Source: Sphingomicrobium sp.
GTDB lineage: Bacteria; Pseudomonadota; Alphaproteobacteria; Sphingomonadales; Sphingomonadaceae
Length of the DNA stretch: 5,801 bases
Assembly: GCA_030146725.1 (NCBI GenBank)
Contig: JASLBJ010000003.1
Span: forward strand, 1 to 5,801
Direction: 5' to 3'
Shown: positions 5,572 to 5,801 of the stretch, piece by piece
Numbering within the stretch: the first letter of the stretch is position 1
Layout of the letters: each line of letters opens with the position of its first letter
The notes under the pieces: model-generated
The model's database searches: none
Told to the model about the DNA's origin: nothing
What the model saw: only the letters and a program-made list of their open reading frames with translations
Translations under genes and position numbers: made by a program

Positions 5572-5801
5572 CCCGCGCCCCAAGCCGCACCCACGCATCG
5601 ACGTGCTGTTGCCCGACCTTGCGGGGGGCGGCGCGGAGATGCTTCACCTGAAGCTGGCGCCGCATTTCGCGGCCGCGGGGTTCGGCCATCGCTTCCTGCT
5701 CAGCCGGTGCGGCGGCGAACTTATCGGCCAGGTGCCTGCGACGAGCGAGCTGCGGGTCATCGAGGCCGCGGGCCAGGTGCGCGGCGTGGGCTGGCTGGCG
5801 T
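5564..5801 (+). CDS. Glycosyltransferase, GT-B fold, N-terminal part (3' end outside window)
   Basis: Partial gene: ATG at 5564 inside the flippase end (eight-base overlap, shifted frame), open to the window edge, 79 complete codons. The visible protein begins MPDPRPKPHP, then RIDVLLPDLAGGGAEMLHLK (11-30), LAPHFAAAGFGHRFLLSR (31-48) and GGELIGQVP (50-58). The first-strand and GGGAE pattern followed by helix and second strand is typical of the N-terminal domain of GT4-like glycosyltransferases. The donor-binding C-terminal domain, with the motifs that would confirm the family, lies beyond the window. Translational coupling to the flippase and its neighbours suggest a role in assembling the same surface polysaccharide. 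Confidence 0.75.
   Translation, partial: MPDPRPKPHPRIDVLLPDLAGGGAEMLHLKLAPHFAAAGFGHRFLLSRCGGELIGQVPATSELRVIEAAGQVRGVGWLA

Noticed and set aside
1..5801. tRNA, rRNA, CRISPR array, insertion sequence or transposase
   Set aside because: I looked for repeat-spacer structure, terminal inverted repeats with a transposase frame, and tRNA-like cloverleaf ends, and saw none.

Overview
The window is GC-rich, with GTG starts, strong third-position GC bias and tightly overlapping genes. Gene content and protein style (an SleB-type cell wall hydrolase with a Thr/Pro/Ala-rich linker, a stand-alone receiver protein, an exopolysaccharide cluster with an exosortase) suggest an alphaproteobacterium, most likely a sphingomonad. 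That placement is inference; there is no rRNA or other taxonomic marker. Both window edges cut through a gene.

Left part, + strand (1-1287): the 3' part of a cell wall hydrolase gene, then a receiver-domain response regulator with a short tail and no recognisable output domain. A GC-rich hairpin at 1294-1319 lies between this regulator and the convergent operon that follows.

Centre, - strand (read from 4134 down to 1367): four tightly packed genes: a GT4 glycosyltransferase, an exosortase/archaeosortase-family membrane protease-transpeptidase with the Cys-Arg-His set (C188, R234, H249), an unrecognised membrane-anchored accessory protein, and a 75-residue secreted protein. The last has a signal peptide at one end and a sorting-signal-like tail (Pro-rich motif, hydrophobic segment, KRRR) at the other. 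Glycosyltransferase and exosortase share a GTGA start/stop overlap, and exosortase and accessory gene overlap by 14 bases. The small gene follows after 32 bases and may also have its own promoter inside the accessory gene.

Right part, + strand (4192-5801): a Wzx-like polysaccharide flippase diverging from the glycosyltransferase, overlapping the start of a second GT-B glycosyltransferase that runs off the window.

Reading: this is part of an exopolysaccharide locus carrying what looks like a self-contained protein-sorting cassette: processing enzyme, accessory protein and one dedicated small substrate. The substrate's tail is not the classical PEP-CTERM motif, and after trimming at both ends only about 26-28 basic residues would remain. 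This cassette is the most interesting part of the window.
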